Source: Lineus longissimus (taxonomy: Eukaryota; Nemertea; Pilidiophora; Heteronemertea; Lineidae). From it: DNA of 64,000 nucleotides. The first letter of the stretch is position 1. Every line of letters begins with the position of its first letter. The notes beneath the pieces were generated by a model. That model was not told the origin of the DNA, ran no database searches, and saw only the letters and a program-made list of their open reading frames with translations. Below, piece by piece: positions 12,368 through 25,757 of this stretch. The DNA lies in the NCBI RefSeq assembly GCF_910592395.1, contig NC_088324.1, positions 11,372,953 to 11,436,952 of the forward strand, read 5' to 3'. Made by a program: the position numbers and the translations under genes.

Positions 12368-13443
12368 CAGTGGAACCCCGGTTGGCGACCACCTCAGTAA
12401 CGCGACCACCCCGCCAACGCGACCACGATTCGCTGGTCCCGAATGGTTTCCTCTCTAATTACCATTAAGAGACCCCCGCTAAGACGACCACCCCGGTACC
12501 CCGACCGCGACCACTGGCTTGGCCGGTCCCAAACTGAAAATCAACCCCGCTAACCCGACCACCAGGCCTAATTGCCGTAATCGGTCGCGACCGCGGCATA
12601 GTAATTAGCACCTCGCTGCCAAGCTTTGTTGAGACGGGGACAATGGCCATGGGAATACATATGAAAACAAAAAATACAATGTGATTTTGCAGGTATGATC
12701 AATTGTATAAGTGTAAATGAATAAATAAACTTTCCTTTTCTAACGTTTTCATGGTTTGTTTTCAATTCATTACTGAGCCAGTTCAGCACCCGACATGCGC
12801 ACTCAGCAGCAGCAAAATCATGTGATTTGCGTGATTTGCATATGAACTGATAATAAACGGCGGGTAGTTTGAAGACCACACTTATGACAATAACAAGCTT
12901 GCGAGACGTTTGAATGTTTTATGATATGGAGAACTTGGTTGATTTACTACAGTATCATTTTATATTTCTTTAAATATTTTGGCTGAAAATAGACTTGATT
13001 AAAACTGTAGCATTACTCAACTCATCTTCTCAGGTGAAATCATAAGATAAGTTTACTTCAATCGTCACAAACAGTCGGGTACATGGAGGATGATTCACCA
13101 AATTGCCCGCAAATGCGTCACGTCGGGCAGATAATGAAACTTTGTGGATAAAATGAGTTACAAAATTACCTTTTCTAACTCATTCTGAGAATGTAACATG
13201 TAATTTTATCGACGAACTGTTCTTGCGAGGCATGATAACAAAACTTTGGAGCGTGCATCATCTCAATCAGGCAGCGTTGCTATGGTAGTACAGCGTACAC
13301 ACGCCATGCAGTCGGCAATTTTGGCGGGAAAAATAATCATGTATTTCGTCTGGGGATTCCCAACCTCGCTAACACGACCACCCCGGTAACACGACCACTC
13401 CGACCACGGTCCCATGAGTGGTCGTGTTACCGGGGTTCCACTG
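12368..13443. mobile_element. Non-autonomous pogo/Tigger-like DNA transposon
   Basis: The ends are CAGTGGAACCCCGGTT and, inverted, ACCGGGGTTCCACTG, each flanked by TA. A CAG-start, TA target duplication and a terminal inverted repeat of this form are typical of pogo/Tigger elements of the Tc1/mariner superfamily. Subterminal regions are crowded with direct and inverted copies of CGACCACC / CGGTAACACGACCAC, as expected for transposase-binding arrays. The 1,076-bp interior has no transposase reading frame, so it is an internally deleted or MITE-type copy. It sits between MORN5 and the C11orf98 homologue. Confidence 0.85.
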
Positions 13444-13517
13444 TATACATGTAGTATACATCCTCTGCGCATGAAGTCAAAGTTTTTGAATAATTACGAA
13501 GTCACTGTTTCCTTATA

Positions 13518-14632
13518 TCATACTTCTTCAGGCTCCTCAACTTCCATTTCCTCTGAAGCAGACTGCTTACTCCTCTTTTTCTTTCCACCTTTTTTGCTCG
13601 ATTCTTGTGAAGACGAGACTGGTTTACTTGTGCTTGGTGCTGGAGCAACAACTGAAGATAAAAAAAGATGATAATTGCTCAATAGAGATGTCAGCAAATC
13701 AGGATCATCAAAGTGGTTCAATTACAATGTCAAGCATTGGCAATGGTTTTCAACAAAATACACAATGAGACATCCCACAACATTTTGGCAGAGAAACACA
13801 CCTGTCTGCCGAAAGTTGCCTTAAAAGAAGAATTCTTCATTTGAGGTCAGGAAGACAGATGCATGTACTCCTTCAACTTTTAAAATTTTAAGGTTTCACC
13901 TCAATGCTAGGAACCTTTTATTGAATCCCCATTGACAATGTGCAAGAATTCTGCAGAATCTCACCTTCCATTTCATTTTTCTCCTTCACACTCCTTCTCA
14001 ATTGCTTCAGGATCTTCTGTTTCTTTTTTCCTGATAATGTGATATTTGCACGAGGATGTGTCCTGAAATGACCAAATAAAAAGATCTTTAAGGTTACTTG
14101 TGATATCAGGAGCTTTTTTTTGGTGACAAACGTCTTTTCAAAAGGCCATTGCAGACTTAGGTATCGCCCGAGAGGTTTTACTTCAGTATCTAAGCAACAG
14201 TTGTACAAGTACATACCTTCTTTTTTTGAGATGATGAATAGTCATTAATTCAGGGTCCATGATTTCAGCAACTTTCTTTGGAAACTTCTTATATTTCTCC
14301 CTCTTTTTGATCCTGCCCATTTTGTAACATTTTCGAGATTGTTTCTGAAATATAATTAGGAAGAAAATGTGCCAAGGAAAGGAATGCGAATGTTCAAGAT
14401 TTGAATATATAAAAAGAGATCTTGCAAAACGCAAACTTGAGTCAGACTGACCTCATTGCCATTAAATGGCAGGAGCTTAGCAATATTTGCATCTACAAAG
14501 ATGTATTTGATTTTTTTAGGGCGGAGATCGAGAGACGACGTCATATGTATGCATTACCACAATAATGTACACATGTATATAGCTGGGACTTACATCTCGT
14601 TTTGTGTTACTCAACTGCGCATGAACACCCAT
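13518..14632 (-). CDS. C11orf98: C11orf98 homologue, small basic nuclear-type protein
   Basis: Four exons, 14632-14594, 14344-14217, 14062-13965 and 13651-13518, give 132 codons plus stop; the human protein has about 123 residues. The diagnostic core is MTIHHLKKR followed by RANITLSGKKKQKILKQLR, matching the ITRHHLKKR and ARANITLSGKKRRK region of human C11orf98. The N-terminus is Lys/Arg-rich (YKMGRIKKREKYKKFPKK). The C-terminal exon is Ser/Lys-rich and ends in an acidic tail, EEMEVEEPEEV. Function is not established for the family; the basic composition suggests a nucleolar or RNA-associated role, which is inference. A possible extra exon at 14452-14492 breaks the frame and is left out. The gene is divergent from the EF-hand gene. 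Confidence 0.85.
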
Positions 14633-15322
14633 TTTCTGCAGTAAATCACTTGAAAATATATAACAGATTAACCAAAGCTGATTTTTGTATAGTTTTAGTC
14701 ACACTAAATAGGCGTTTTTAGCCAAAATATTGATGAACTTTCTAAATCACGTGTTACACGGGCGCAGCCATAATGGTTTGGTAGAAAATTCGGAAAATTC
14801 AAACTCACGCACTGCGGAAAACCGGCGTCGGTGTAAACGGCGCTGGTTGTCCTCGGAATATAATGTCCATTGTCACAAAACGCTGTTAGATTTTAGTTAG
14901 TATATCCGCAGTTTATTCTCTTCAAACAAAGCCCGTTCGCACCTCAAAAGGTTAATTGTTCTGCTTATCAATGAGTTCCCGTCACCCCCCCTCCCCCGAG
15001 GCCGGTCCACTACTGCGTCCGGGAGTACACGCCTCAACTGCTCAGGTATCCCCGTATCAAAAATTGTACTGATCTTCTTTGACATTGCCCAGAGTTGTCA
15101 CCCTTTTAGCAATGGTCAAATTTTGGGTCTTTGAAATGTGAACAATGCAGCCTTCGACCTTACTTGATCATATTGCGAAACAAGTTGAAAAACAAGTTTT
15201 TTCTTTCATGTTTTGTAATTTGGTGATATAAACGATTATTACTGATACGATATTTTGATATGATTGCGGAATCCCTTAATCATTAATCCAATCAACAAGT
15301 GTCGAATTCCCACCAGAAAGCC
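14633..15322. other. Divergent intergenic region, C11orf98 / EF-hand gene
   Basis: About 690 bp separates the C11orf98 start codon from the EF-hand gene TATA box. A CACGTG E-box lies at about 14751 within AATCACGTGTTACACGGG. No exon was found; the antisense frame at 14897-15085 lacks splice or homology support. Confidence 0.5.
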
Positions 15323-15330
15323 TATAAATA
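15323..15330 (+). promoter_or_regulatory. TATA box of the EF-hand gene
   Basis: TATAAATA lies about 50 bp upstream of a 5' UTR donor (CTGAAG|GTAAGT at 15377/15378). The inferred transcription start is near 15352. The first exon is therefore non-coding and the ATG begins at the first base of exon 2 at 15740. Confidence 0.75.
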
Positions 15331-15739
15331 CACTGGAAATGAGGACCATCGTTACATTACGGTATAGACATCTGAAGGTAAGTAACTTGTTCTAGTTCCA
15401 GTTGGTCAAGATGGATATTTCTTTAGTCAGATGTATTCCATGGTCAAATATGAGTCGAGGGCAATTATTGCCTTTTCCGACGCATACAGAAATGGCCGTT
15501 TTGCCTTGGTTTTGCCAAACATCAAAAGTAAAATTCACATCACCATTTAGTAGTTCCAATTCACATACGGAGTTATGATGCGCAAAACGTCGTGATCTCA
15601 AACCGGCTTCACGGTCCCCTGTCACAGTTTTTCACTGGATAATGCCTTTTCACACAATTTGAATTTGAATTTACAATTATCTTAATTTCGTTTTCCGATA
15701 TTTAACATGCATTTATATTTAAACCGGTAATAATTTCAG

Positions 15740-17932
15740 ATGAAGTTCGCCATTGTCCTCGCCCTCGTTGCCGCGGCTGCCGCCAGGTCCATCAGGTATA
15801 CCTTCGTTCATTTGGTGATTGCCTTTGAATGAATAGCCCAGACCTGATAAACAACTACATTTAGTTGTCTTAGGAGTGAAACGCAAAAACATTTTCACTA
15901 ACGATGCAAATAATATGAAAAGAAATCAAGTTGTCACAAAAGACAACATCCGTCGAGAAAAAGTGCTGATTCAATAATAAAAGGTTGTGAATTTGTCTTA
16001 GGTTGGACGATGCCGCTATCCCCATGGCCATGTGGCAGAAAGTAGACACCGACAAGGATGGTTTTTTGTCCGAAGCCGAGCACACCGCTTTCTACTCCAG
16101 CATGGATGCTGATGGTAAGTTGGCATACATGTACATGAATAATTTTTTACTGGATCCGATACGTCGTGACATTTTTCCCTTACTGGATCCGCGCGCGAAG
16201 AGAATATTTCAATTTTGGATACATGCGGTAATAATATATTTTCTCAGTCTGCTGGGTCCGCGAAAGTAAAGTCACTTACTCATACTTTCAGCGAGCCAGT
16301 CACTCAGCGTAGATGAGTGGAACGCCGGTTGCATGTCCTTCACCGGAAAGAATACCTTCGAATGCAGCACTGTTTTCGCCATGACTGACATGAACAAAGA
16401 CGGTATGATCGACCGCGCTGATGGTGTTCTCCAACAGAAGTACATGGACAAGAACAGTAAGTATATAGCCAATCCATCATGACAATCCGGATGCAGTGGC
16501 CCTGCCTCGTCCTGACAAAAAAGTAGATCTGACAGGCTTTATAAACATGTAATGATTTCCAATGAGATAAAAGGCAAAAATTCTCCGTTTTTCAGTGGAC
16601 AGCAAGGTTGATATGAAGGAATTCGTCGGAACCTGGATGATGGTAAGTATATAGTGTTATTACCTCAAGGTATGTTTAATCCATCTTGAGGTTCGCATTC
16701 TAGCACCTGCGGTTTTCAATATGACTCTCTCGATATTTGTATATGACGAAGGAGTATCAAAAACCTTTATCTCCGACTTCGGGGCACCATCCGAGCTAAA
16801 TGTATGCAAATGGGAGAAGCATACGACTGACCCTGATGTTAGAGGATGGGTGTACTGCCGGGCATTTCATTTAGGCATCGCGCCTGGCGAAACTATGATA
16901 TTTAAGAGGTTTTTCCTTTCCAGCTCGTCAAAAAGGCTCCATTCGCTGGGCTCTTTATGCAAGCCGACAAGGACGGTAATGGTGACATCAGTGCCAACGA
17001 TCTCGCCATGGTTTTCGGATCATTCGACGCTGACGGTGAGACCATTCTCTCTCCTATTACATGGAACATGCAGCACCCCTGAAGTAGTGGACCGGCCTCG
17101 TCCTGTCGCCGTTATATACATGAAGAAAAGACGATCTAACAGCATGATCGCTAAAGACCGAAACCGAATTTTCGAGAATGTTCTGCTGAGCGCCTTCGAG
17201 ATTTCACTATCCTTTATATTTGATTGGAACAAAAAGTGTTCTTCATTTTCGATTAGACAATTGTCAATCATAGGATATAATGTGTTATTTTTAGAAAACC
17301 ATATCAGTCCACCCGTCCTTATTTGAAACATTATATTTTGAAACCATGTCTAATTCGTCTTCCACTTCCAGGTGATAGTTCAGTGACCAACGGTGAATTC
17401 GTCGCCCTCTGGACCGCCAATGGTTTCGGTGATGCCGCTACCGCCAACAAGTTCTTTGGAATGGCCGACTCTGACAAGAGCGGTAACCTCGACCAGTCCG
17501 ATATGGTCGCTATGTTCAACTCATTCGACGCTGATGGTAAGATAAAACCCGGTGATTTAAAAATATCGTACCCCTCAGATTCGTGACCATCTTTAGTGGG
17601 GCGAGGGCTTTGCTTGATTGTTCGCACCCGAAACGACCGAGGGACAGAGAGAAATGTTGACATGGTTGTGAAGACGCAGCATCAGCAGTTATAGAAGTGA
17701 AGACAACGCAAGCGAAAGCACTAGTATTCAAAGTTGTTTTCTGGGCAATTGTATGGCCTAAATACTGGTAGCAGTAGTGACATTACACATTACACTGGCT
17801 AAGATTCTTCTGCAGTTCTATGCATTCAAAATCTTTGTACCCCTTTCTCCTTCAGGCGACATGGCTGTAACTGAAGAGGAGTTCATGGCCAAGTTCATGT
17901 CTCTCGGGAAGCCATCCAAGCCATCCCAGTAA
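15740..17932 (+). CDS. Secreted calcium-binding protein with eight EF-hands
   Basis: Seven coding exons, 15740-15795, 16002-16114, 16292-16456, 16596-16642, 16924-17035, 17372-17536 and 17856-17932, give 244 residues. MKFAIVLALVAAAAARS is a signal peptide, so the mature protein is predicted to be secreted or luminal. Eight 12-residue EF loops can be read, starting at residues 34, 54, 89, 109, 142, 162, 197 and 217, in four pairs each 20 residues apart. Loops 3, 5 and 7 end in Asp instead of Glu, and loop 2 (DADASQSLSVDE) lacks the usual central Gly. Two exons are exactly 165 nt and junctions fall inside the EF loops at DAD|G or DAD|A, showing an internal exon-block duplication. It is a calcium buffer or matrix-type protein by inference. 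No orthologue name is offered. Confidence 0.93.
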
Positions 17933-18034
17933 GAAACATCGGACTCCGTTGTCTCATGCGAGACACCATCTCCGCGTGATAAAGATACGAGTCAAAAGAC
18001 GACACATGTTTTTTTGAAAGAAATATATTTTGTA

Positions 18035-18050
18035 ATTAAAAATTATTAAA
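18035..18050 (+). terminator. Probable poly(A) signals (ATTAAA, two copies) of the EF-hand gene
   Basis: ATTAAA occurs at 18035-18040 and 18045-18050, about 100 bp after the stop codon. No AATAAA was found nearer. Confidence 0.5.
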
Positions 18051-18654
18051 CAAAATGCATATATAAGTGATTTGATTTCTTCACTTCCTTAATATTTTGA
18101 TGATGATTGTTTGGGACGGAGACTTCTATGCATGTACAATGTATGTATAAGTCAATGTTTGGGAACGCTGAAAGACAGATTGATACGTTTTTCTCTGCTA
18201 CCCCCTAAAGTCTTATGCTCTCCAAAGCTGTGTATGGTTACACTGGAATATCGGGAAGAACCAAGAAGGCGATACACTGGCATCAAAGTGCGTGCTCTGT
18301 GGACCGTTCAAGGCTTTGCCTCTGAGTAAGCAGAAGGGAACATGTATGGAGAAGGAGGACGCTGTCCCGGATGCGAGTTTTTTTTACAGGTCGGTTCGTA
18401 CCATTGTGTACATTGACAGCAAATCAGAGCTCAGTAACTTCGCCTGACGTCATCAAGTAAGAAACGCACGTGTTGTTAGTCCGTAAACAAGATCAGCGAT
18501 GTATGTGCAATGTGGTTGCACGTATGTACTGTGAAAGAGAACTTTATGTTTTAAACAAATCTTTTGGTTTGAAGTTCGAGGCGTTTCAGACTAATTCAAT
18601 ATTCAAAGTACCTGAAGCAGCTGACCTCATCCAGGATAACGCTAGCATGCGCAC
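18051..18654. other. Tail-to-tail spacer between EF-hand and PPxY genes
   Basis: Presumably contains the 3' UTR of the PPxY membrane-protein gene, transcribed leftward. No canonical minus-strand AATAAA was spotted and no coding exon is supported. Confidence 0.5.
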
Positions 18655-20512
18655 TTATTCTCTTAGCAACCCAGTTTCAGAGGTAGCACTTTCTCTATTA
18701 TGTGAGTCATCTTCAAGGGAAATATCCCGCAGTGCCACCATCGGCTCGTGTTCGCCGTCCGAGCCATTTTCATTTCGCCTCTCCCTGAAAGAGCTGCTGT
18801 TCGAGTCATTTTTGTCTTGCCCTTCCTCTAAGGAGTTGCATTCAGAGCTATTTTCATCCCGTCTCTCTCCTATGGATGTGTCACTGTCCTGGTCCAAAGG
18901 GGTTATTGCACGCAAGTCTTGTCGAGTGTCTGATGCCTCTTGGAGAGGAACGACCAATTGGTCGGACGAATTAGATACAGTTATTGTTCTCGTCGATGTC
19001 TCCGACTGTCTATTATTATTGTTATCACTGTCTAAGAATCCCTGGTTTTCTCTCCCTTCTTGTTGATCGACCTGACTTCCCGTATCAGTTCGAATCAGAG
19101 TTTCAACTCGGAACTCACTGTCCCCATGGAACGCAGTGTCTCTGTAACGAAAACTACCGCTTCTTCTCATGCCTGTCCCTGCCGATATGGACGAGGACAA
19201 GACGTCTGCACTTCCAGAATCAAACGCCATGTTATGATATGCCGGCGGTGGTGTCCTCTGGCAGTGGTAGCGACCAATATCAGTATTCTCCAAGCCGAAC
19301 CCCGGATACGGCGGGGGAGGACACTCAGGGGTCGACATTGCGTCACAGTAGGACGGGGGCCGCTCCAAAAGGACACAGTTACTTGTGGTGTTGTTAGTGA
19401 TGTGAATGACTGAGACCGACCTCTCCCTGCTGCGTGATCTCCGATTCCTGTTGCATCGTCTTGACCTGTTGCAGAAACACCAGAGCAACCCGACCAACAT
19501 GATGGTTCCAACCCCAATCAGAGCGAAGGCGATCTCCACATGGCTCCAGACGTTCTCGGAGTCGCCTGCTGCCGTGGGTTTCGACTCTAAAACAGAAGTG
19601 ATAAGCAGAACATATATTCATAAGACACGTCCAAATCAGACATACAAGTGCGTACACTCGGGTGGTGACTGATACGATTTAGTATCCAAGTTTGTTGGTC
19701 ACAAATCACATATCATCATCATCATCATCTCATTTACATATTCGCCTATAGGGATTCATTCGAAAACGAAGATGAATATGTGGGATTCGTATCGAAGGCT
19801 TGCCCTGGTATTTAAATAGGATGAGGTCGGCTAGGTTGTGATAACCTCGATGCGAAATAATGCTGATTGATGATTCATATCGTGACGCGTCTATAATCAA
19901 CGCGTCGAGAACATTCGTATTGATTTGGTTGTCCTGCTATGCTTAGGACGTCGCAATATCCAGGTCGCATTTTTATCATACAGCATACATATTTCAATGA
20001 CTTATCTACCTTGTCCTTGCTGTGAAAATTTAACATTGGTTGCAGTTTAGATTGATGCCAGCCATAAACTCAACAAGCGGTCAGCTTAAACCGATGTGGG
20101 TTAGACAAAGGACATGTATTAAACGGTCATTTTGTATGAGACAAAAAGATAGGTCCATAATAAGAAACAGGATTATCTTCAAGTTCCTATATTTTTATCG
20201 GAGCCCCGACGCTGCGTCTGAAATCTGTACATTATCAGTATGATGGAGGCACCTTCAGTCTCCAAAGCTTCACACCTAATCCGTCATCGACACAGGATAC
20301 TCTTACCAATGACCCACAGTCTTCACTTTGGACCTTTTTTCTGCGGATGAGCCACTAATTGGTAATACTGAAGTTTGGTGGTAGAACACAACCATCTTAC
20401 CTTTATTGGTATTCTCCAAAAATGCTTTGCCGGGGTGCCCCTTTGGGAATAGTAGAGCCATGGTTAGCAGGAACAACGCCAGGCCGTCAGCGAGGATATG
20501 GCACCCCTCCAT
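18655..20512 (-). CDS. Single-pass membrane protein with three PPxY motifs, unrecognised
   Basis: Two exons, 20512-20401 and 19586-18655, join in frame (AAA G|AG) to 347 codons plus stop. Residues 1-30 (MEGCHILADGLALFLLTMALL) form a signal peptide. A short extracellular stretch follows, then a membrane helix at about residues 56-77 (IAFALIGVGTIMLVGLLWCF), then a basic Arg-rich stop-transfer segment and a long Ser/Asp/Glu-rich cytoplasmic tail. The tail has PPSY at about 114-117, PPPY at about 128-131 and PPAY at about 151-154. PPxY motifs bind WW domains of NEDD4-type ubiquitin ligases, so it resembles in design adaptors such as the VOPP1/WBP1L, PMEPA1/LDLRAD4 and NDFIP groups, though I find no clear match to any. 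An in-frame ATG 24 codons upstream is possible; the chosen start gives a clean signal peptide. Role as a ligase adaptor is inference. Confidence 0.8.
19713..19729. repeat. ATC microsatellite
   Basis: A short run of about six ATC units lies in the single intron of the PPxY gene. Confidence 0.8.
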
Positions 20513-23436
20513 CCTGGAGGTCCTCGCAAGGAGTGAGGAAAAATCTGAACACAGACATGATGGTCTTTGGGAACAATATGTCAATGAACTTTACCCCCTC
20601 ATTCTATTCCTGGATTAGTTTTTAGGACAGTAGGTTGTGACATATCTTTTCTTGAAATATATAGGCCGTGTCTAGTCAGGGCTTAGAAACTTCAAGGTTG
20701 TGGACGGTATCATTTGATGTGCTGCCGCAGACTTCTGTGTCAGACATGGGACGAGTTACAGCTGGCCCCAAATCAATACATTTCTAAAAAGTGTCACAGA
20801 CACAGAGTTCAGAATGCCAAGGAAGTCTTGTCACAACCAACAAGACATAGAGGGAAGACATAAACATACTGCAAGCATGGACCCAAAAACTGAGGGGACA
20901 ACCAAAGCTCTCACAACCTGCTGCTGTTGTTCGGTCTGTATTACATTATGAACATGTCTTTTGGCACACAGTGGGCGATTAGAAATTTGGTGTCAACAAT
21001 GAGGTTTTAGGATGTGAAGCAGCAGATGCCAACACCAAAATTATAAGACTGAAATCATCCACTGTGACTCATTCTTGAGGTACAAGACAAGTAGTTTTTG
21101 ACAACATATTACGATATAGAATTCTAGAAACTGAATACTATATTCATGAAGTACATCAATCCCAACAAGGGTCTCATCAACCAAAATGAAAAGCAAAGAC
21201 TCAATATAATTTGATGATTTACATGTTGATTTTTAATAATTATATAATGAATTCTCCAATAATCCGGAGAATCATAGTTCAATGTAAACACAAACTACAT
21301 CACTTTTTTTATCATAAAATAATCCAACTGATTGCCCAGTCAACGGAACAACTTGGAAAGATCAACAATGTGTTCAGGAACTTAACAGCACCATATTCAT
21401 AACTGTAACTACGTTACGGAGAGTTTCATAATGAACATATGTGTACATAACATCAATTGATATTGTCAGACAGAGCCAGCCTATAGTACAAAGATCTTAC
21501 CCAATCTTATTCAAGTCTAGTGAGCACATCGACATCATTCTCAATTCCATTGACTGAACAACAGCTGGCATCAGAATCTGACCACTTCCTCCCTGACGGC
21601 CCATTTCCAGATCAGAAAATAATCAGGGCAGCCACTTTAGAACCGTTTTGGCCTTGGGTACCGGAAAATGTGGAACAAAATTTGAGAGGACACGAAGGCC
21701 ATTTCGGAGGGCATGGCAGTGCGGGTAGTGGCCTTAGTTAAAATAGAGCCATGCCCCACACAAGGCCAACAGATACCTTTCAGCTAAAGAATCTCAGCAG
21801 GTTGCAGCCTGGTTTTTCTCAATTTTCTCCTGCTGTGTTGCTTTTTTCATCAGAGCCCAATGCATTTACATTAAAAGCAGGGTGTTGCACCCTGCCTTCT
21901 ACACCAAAAGAGGTTACTGTCTGACTACTATTAAATAATATCTTTAATAATACCTAAACAAATGAACTGTGATCCGAAAATTTTTGCAAAGAACCTTCAA
22001 TAAAAATTTGGCAGTTTCAAATGTCTTTATATCTAGACAGGTACATGTATACAAGATATTCTGAGAGGTTTTAGACAACTAACATTTTACAACAAACTGA
22101 AAGAAGTATTGTTTTGTCTTCCGTTCTGTCTAGTTTTTTAAAAGATGGGATTGCAAGCAAAACAGAGTGTGTACAAATTGGTGATTTATGTGTGCAATCA
22201 TGAATAACAAAGCAAAAGTCAAGAAAACTGGTTGAATATGGGTACCCGGTAATGTAAGCCTAATAGAGTCAAAATTAATGTAATGCCTGGGAATTGGATT
22301 CTACACAGTAACAGCATCAGGACAAGTTTTCTTGATTTTTCCTCACAACATAACTCAGAACAGATCAGAAACCAAAATTCTGCACATATCAGCACAACGT
22401 ACTGTCACTGACTAGCCTGGGGTACAAAAATACACTGTAAATGATATGCAAGAGGAAATGACATCAAGTTCTATTGATGTTACAAATTACATGCAAAATA
22501 AGATAAAGATTAAGAGAGATGTGGCAAACAGAAAAAGCTTAGCTGTTCATCTTTACAAAAAATGACAATATACTGCAACATTCATAGCCAACTTTACAGC
22601 AAGGATCACTCAATGCACTGGAAGCACATGGGTTACTGAACTGAAATGAGAGTTCTTCAAACGATTTGGAACAAAACAACAGGTTTTCTAATACCAAACA
22701 ATAAAAGGAAAGGATGCTCAGCTGAGGACAGGGCACACTATGGGCACATGTACACCTTCACCCAGCCCACAAGCAACCAACAAAATCAGAGTAACTCAGT
22801 CAGCAAAAGGAAGAGCAACTTGCTGAATAGGTCAACACACATAATATAGGCAGTTTGTACAGGCGCCCTTCAACCAGCTTACTATCGTCGACACACAACA
22901 TGTGCTTAGATTCCAAAATTCACTCTCAAGGGTCAAATTGCGATATGAATGTTCTACTCTCTCAGAAAATATAGACGGACATAACAGAGGCATCCTTCGT
23001 AAGGGATCACATCACCCACTCAGTCTAATGTACACACAAGTACGACTATAAAGAATGATGAAAACCACCTAAGCTACACGCAGTACAAATACAGTATTTT
23101 TACACTTTTATACAACTGAGTTTGGCAATTTTTTTACAGACTGATTGGAAAAATACATGCGAGTCGTTCTCAGAGCTTGTAATGGGCGCTTCAGAGTCTA
23201 TTCTGACTAACTCCAGAGGGCATACTCTGCATGAGGGAGCGGGCCAAAATTATACTGAAGCCAAATAACTAACACTGTTTCTCTGGAGGGGGAGGGGGAC
23301 GAACAGCTTTTGTTTTTTTGGCTTCAATATAATTTTGACATGCTCCCATGGGTGACTTCAAATCCACAGGCTACTAACAGAACAACTCTCACATACGGTC
23401 AATATTTCAGAAAAATATCCTAACAATAAGCTTATT
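20513..23436. other. Spacer between PPxY gene 5' end and SURF4 3' end
   Basis: This 2.9-kb AT-rich stretch probably holds the PPxY promoter on the left and a long SURF4 3' UTR on the right. TTTAAT at 21232-21237 (ATTAAA on the minus strand) is one possible SURF4 poly(A) signal. Open frames here, for example 21520-21741 on the plus strand, have no homology or splice support. Confidence 0.5.
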
Positions 23437-25371
<1,935 letters not shown>

Positions 25372-25757
25372 CACAGCGTTTTAATCGAGTGTTTCATTCA
25401 CAACTCGACACGTACACTACAGAAACAGGGCAAATCGTCGAATATCGGAAAGCCCCGTCAAATCTCGGTGCAATTTTGTGTTTGCCTTCCCCCTTCATAA
25501 AATATTCATCCACCATCAGACTACCTCAAACAGTATAAGAACCATCAGTTATACTTTGTACATTTAGAAAAGCATAAATATGCAGGAAAGATGTTTTGGT
25601 TTTGCACAAAACTATATATTTCGCAAGTATTATTGAAAATAATGAAATATTCTTTGGAGGGCAAACAGTAAATAGCAGGGCTGCCACGTCTTCATCCGCA
25701 AGCTCCATTGCGGTTCGGCAATCTCCGGAATCGCCGAACAGGTGCTCGTAAACAAAG
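25372..25757. promoter_or_regulatory. Bidirectional promoter region of SURF4 and TADA1
   Basis: Only 386 bp separates the two divergent ATGs, so both 5' UTRs and core promoters must lie here. No TATA box was seen at a suitable place for either gene, which suits two housekeeping genes. An antisense open frame with codon-like content crosses the TADA1 end; see rejected items. Confidence 0.6.

Noticed and set aside
14452-14492. Possible extra exon of the C11orf98 homologue
   Set aside because: It has splice-like ends, but its 41-nt length would break the frame into the conserved core. Joining the first and third segments directly restores the family alignment.
16721-17326. 201-codon plus-strand frame in the EF-hand gene
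   Set aside because: It is mostly intronic and out of frame with EF exon 16924-17035, which is strongly supported by its EF loops and splice sites.
18470-19413. Plus-strand frames opposite the PPxY gene
   Set aside because: They are antisense to a frame with a signal peptide, membrane helix and PPxY motifs, and have no such features themselves.
21520-21741. 73-codon plus-strand frame near the SURF4 3' side
   Set aside because: No homology, no splice support and Gly/His-rich low complexity at its end. It more likely lies in UTR or intergenic DNA.
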